Shown one piece after another: positions 61,371 to 64,000 of a stretch of 64,000 nucleotides of DNA (its first letter is position 1; each line of letters starts with the position of its first letter). Both the position numbers and the translations under genes were made by a program. Source of the stretch: Merluccius polli (taxonomy: Eukaryota > Chordata > Actinopteri > Gadiformes > Merlucciidae); the NCBI GenBank assembly GCA_030340625.1, contig JAOPHQ010005710.1, positions 124,001-188,000 on the forward strand. The letters run 5' to 3'. The notes under the pieces are model-generated. The model saw only the letters and a list, made by a program, of their open reading frames with translations. It was not told the DNA's origin and did no database searches.

Positions 61371-61976
61371 TTAATGTGACGTTAATGTAACGTGTAGTGA
61401 CTGTGGATGGGGGGGGTTAAGAGTCTCTATCAGTGGGGGTCCGGCCCTGGGCCTTGTTGATGAGGCCCACTGCAGCCGGGAAAAAATGTTTTCGTGGCGT
61501 GAGGTTTTTTTTTCTCCTGAGGTTTCAAAGAGTTTGTGTCCGGGGTGGGAGGGGTCAGCTGCAATCTTCCCTGCCCGCCTTAGGGTCCTTGAGGCATGCA
61601 GGTTCTGGAGGGACGGCAGATTGCAGGCAATCACCTTCTCAGCAGAGCGAATGATACACTGCAGACGGCCCTTGTCCTGGGCGGTGGCAGCAGCGTACCA
61701 GATGGTGATGGAGGAGGTGAGGATGGACTCAATGATGGCGGTGTAGAAGTGCACTATCATTGTCTTTGGCAGATTTAATTTCTTCAGCTGCCACAGGAAG
61801 TACATCCTCTGTTTTGCTTTTTTTCTAAGGGAGTTGATGATCAGCTCCCACTTGAGGTCCTGGGAGATGATGGAGCCCAGTAAGCGGAAGGACTCCACAG
61901 TGTTGACTGGGGAGTGACCCAGGGTGATAGGGGCTGATGGGGCTGCGTTCTTTCGGAAGTCCACAACCATCTCCAC
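61371..61976 (-). pseudogene. CR1/L2/Rex1-type LINE fragment: end of the reverse transcriptase ORF
   Basis: A 201-codon minus-strand frame covering the region after the reverse transcriptase palm: MEMVVDFRKNAAPSAPITLG, VESFRLLGSIISQDLKWEL, KAKQRMYFLWQLKKLNLPK, FYTAIIESILTSSITIWYAA, then LQCIIRSAEKVIACNLPSLQ and DPSHPGHKLFE. This is the C-terminal thumb-like block common to CR1-, L2- and Rex1-type fish LINEs. The catalytic motifs and endonuclease are missing (5'-truncated at about 61980). The frame runs to a stop followed by AT-rich 3' sequence. Lying antisense in the host intron, it is a dead fragment, although the open frame suggests it is not very old. Confidence 0.8.
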
Positions 61977-62186
61977 TGTATTGTGGTTAGCAATACATGC
62001 TTGTGTGTTTCAAAGGCTTAAATAAGGCAACGTAAAAAATATATTTCATAACGTATACATTTTATTAAAATGTGAGAAAACAATAGCGTCTTAAGAATGC
62101 AGATCTGCATTTTTGCACACTAATGGACAAGCTGGGTTTAGTGTGGGCTCTCATAGCTTTAGTGACATCTCTTCTCCTGCAGGTCT

Positions 62187-62372
62187 AACGGCCCATGCCC
62201 ACTGCATGCGTCCGTCAACGCATCCCATTGACTTTGAATGGGGCGACTTTGAATGGTCCGTTTGAATGGTCCGTTGCGTTGGCTCCGTCGCTTGCGTTGA
62301 GAAGTTGAGAAAATTTTAACTTTTCAGGCTGCGACGGATCCGTCAGCCAATCAGATCGCATTATGCAAATAT
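62187..62372 (+). other. Probable left end and promoter region of a MADF-encoding DNA transposon
   Basis: The sequence gcccatgcccactgcatgcg and repeated gactttgaatgg/gaatggtccgtt text precede the MADF gene closely, as in compact DNA transposons. The matching right end would lie past the window, so the boundary is unproven. Confidence 0.35.
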
Positions 62373-63738
62373 ATGTCCGGTGACGCTACTTGGGCTCTGC
62401 CCAATGAAATCACCTTTGTGGTACAACCCGGGAAAGCACATGGATATGTCAAACGGCCGGCAGCGGGAACATTTAAACCTTTTCAAACAATGGAAGAGAA
62501 ATTAATAACCGCGGTGGGTAATCACCCAATATTATATGACCAATCCCTGTATACATACAGGGACACCAATCGCCGGGAACTGGCATGGCGAGAGGTGTCC
62601 TTGGAGGTGGGGGAACCAGGTAACATAATGTTTCTGATTATTATTTTCGATTTATGTACTTATTTTCAATTGAATCAGTGTGTTGAATGACTGCTAGGAA
62701 TACAGCATGCATGGTCCAGCTTAGCATCGTCCAAATTATTTAATGCATCGCTACCTAGAATGTATAGTTGCAATTGCTGAAACATGTTTAAACATATTTT
62801 ACAAAGAAGGAAAAGAGTATGCCATGGGTATGCAATTTCTTGTCCATACCTTGTGTATATGTTATGTTATGTATGTTGTAAGTGTGTGACGCAGTGACTG
62901 CTGCCCAAGACAAATTTCCCCCTTGGGGGACATTAAAGTATATTTTATCTTATCTTATCTTATCTTCATACATATTAGGTTGGAAACACAATCCCTGTAT
63001 TTAATAACCATTTAATATTTTAATACCTTAATAATTTAAAAATGTTAATAACCATTCGACCATTCGTCAATAATTTTATTTCATATATATTTACAGTGGC
63101 TGAATGCCTGCCTCCGGGACAGATTCTGGAGGGAAAGAGTAAAAGAGCGGGAGTTCCAGAGGAGTGGGGCAGGAGCCACTCCGAGGCAGCCATGGAGGTT
63201 CATGGCTGTTATGGGCTTCCTGACCCCATTCCTCCACGACAGGGGGACCACCTCCAACCTCCAATGTGGTGGGGTCCCAGTGGTGCACATAAACGGGCCA
63301 CCCTCCTCATCTGACCCAACGGACGTTGGGTCAGGTGAGGAGTGTGGCCCGGCAGCAGTGGTGGCAGGTGTGGCAGCGGCGCCACCAGAGATGGAGGCAG
63401 GTGTGCCGGCAGCCCCAGCAGCAGCCCCAGCAGCGGCAGCAGCCCCACCCATGGCAAGAGCTGGTGGGCAGGCGCCAGAAGGCAGGGGGAGGAAGAGGCG
63501 AGGGCCTGAAATGTCCACCTTCGAACGGGGCTTGCTGGCGGTGATGGAGCCGCTGGCTGCCCTTGCTTCCCAGCCCCAGCCCCAGCCACCATGGGATGAG
63601 GAGGAGGTTTTCTTCCGGGGACTCATCCCAGCAATGAGGCGCCTCTCCATCCCCAGAAGAGCGAGGGTGCACTATCAAATACACCAGCTGGTGTACAGGG
63701 CGGAGATGGAGGAACTGGATGTGAGTGAGAATGGATAG
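62373..63738 (+). pseudogene. MADF-BESS domain protein of a DNA transposon, two exons
   Basis: Exon 1: 62373-62619 (ATG at 62373, donor gaaccag|gtaaca). It encodes the first part of a MADF (Myb/SANT-like) domain: EEKLITAVGNHPILYDQSLY, NRRELAWREVSLEVGE. Exon 2 begins at 63097 after tttacag: the spliced frame gives VAECL and is then shifted; the next frame carries RDRFWRERVKEREFQRSGAG, RQPWRFMAVMGFLTPFLH. A small deletion has therefore removed the third MADF tryptophan block. An Ala/Pro-rich linker with a basic GRGRKRRGPEM follows, then a BESS-like motif (EEEVFFRGLIPAMRRLSIPR, HYQIHQLVYRAEMEEL) up to 63738. Such proteins bind DNA and accompany PIF/Harbinger- or ISL2EU-type transposases in fish; the partner would be beyond 64000. 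An LINE tail sits in the intron. Confidence 0.7.
62870..62968 (+). mobile_element. LINE 3' tail with (TTATC)n
   Basis: tttcccccttgggggacatt precedes a TTATCTTATC repeat. This hairpin-plus-pentamer ending is typical of fish non-LTR elements. It lies in the intron of the MADF gene. Confidence 0.65.
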
Positions 63739-64000
63739 TGATGAGTGAGTGAGTTTTTTTTTTTTCACAATGTTTTTTCACTAGTTCACAATCAAGTTTT
63801 GTTGTTTTGTTGTTGTTTGTTGTAAATTATGTTCTTTTGTTAATATGTAAATATGTTCATATTGTTAATTTAAAAAATCACCTTTGATATTACCTTTGCC
63901 TGTGCTGTGTTCCTTTGGTTTTTTTTATAAATACATTTATAATACATTACAATTTTGAACTGGAATTATGATATATTATTAGCATAACAATAACTATACA
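63739..64000. other. Non-coding edge of window
   Basis: T-rich sequence after the MADF-BESS stop. No element end reached. Confidence 0.5.

Noticed and set aside
63081..63768. Several long ORFs in other frames around the MADF-BESS exon
   Set aside because: GC-rich Ala/Pro codons keep all frames open; only the plus frame with the MADF and BESS motifs is supported.

Overview
This is a eukaryotic window, almost certainly from a teleost fish. It holds one recognisable host gene exon, the SH3-encoding first coding exon of an ARHGAP12-type Rho GTPase-activating protein at 53137-53826. Nearly everything else is transposable-element sequence of kinds typical of fish genomes (hAT miniature elements, Harbinger, L1/L2/CR1-type LINEs, Gypsy and retrovirus-like LTR elements), mixed with long C runs and CA/GA/GT microsatellites. 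There are no bacterial-style operons and no recognised tRNA, rRNA or CRISPR array.

Layout. 0.2-1.2 kb: a complete non-autonomous hAT element with an 8-bp target duplication. 1.9-3.0 kb: a frameshifted DUF4371 (ZMYM/THAP12-like) hAT transposase relic. 3.6-4.2 kb: what looks like an intron-containing non-coding transcript beside its own spliced copy. 4.85-5.25 kb: a solo LTR. 5.5-6.05 kb: a MITE. 7.6-14.25 kb: an array of ~190-bp repeats containing telomere-like CCCTAA text, split by a full-length 6.1-kb L1 (ORF1 intact, ORF2 with two frameshifts). 14.7-16.15 kb: a compact set of overlapping unknown ORFs behind a TATA box. 16.15-19.77 kb (minus): a broken multi-exon gene of an uncharacterised fish/invertebrate element family, pierced by a solo LTR. 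19.85 kb: a perfect 38-bp-stem hairpin. 20.7-22.3 kb: an L2-type tail and a hAT element.

22.65-48.47 kb is the architectural centre: two autonomous-type Harbinger elements lie end to end in opposite orientation. Each encodes a Myb/SANT-like protein and a DDE transposase, transcribed convergently. Element 1 (22651-35335) was split by an 8.8-kb retrovirus-like LTR element (24987-33820, 4-bp duplication GATG, two LTRs of 392 bp after removal of a later hAT insertion) and by a solo LTR of the same family. That LTR element itself carries a hAT MITE in one LTR, a C-rich hAT element and a 1.9-kb fold-back element whose two arms each hold the same piece of a Harbinger transposase. Element 2 (35337-48467) was split by an 8.2-kb PNMA-type Gypsy element (two 997-bp LTRs, about five differences seen by eye), a C-rich hAT element and a MITE; another hAT element sits on its right terminus.

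48.5-64 kb: more hAT elements, then the host gene. Its probable non-coding first exon lies near 51.3-51.48 kb, the coding exon is at 53.2 kb with a 185-nt GA repeat starting at the splice donor, and the following long intron is largely featureless apart from microsatellites, a CR1/L2-type LINE fragment (61.4-62.0 kb) and a MADF-BESS gene of a DNA transposon (62.4-63.7 kb) that runs towards the window edge.
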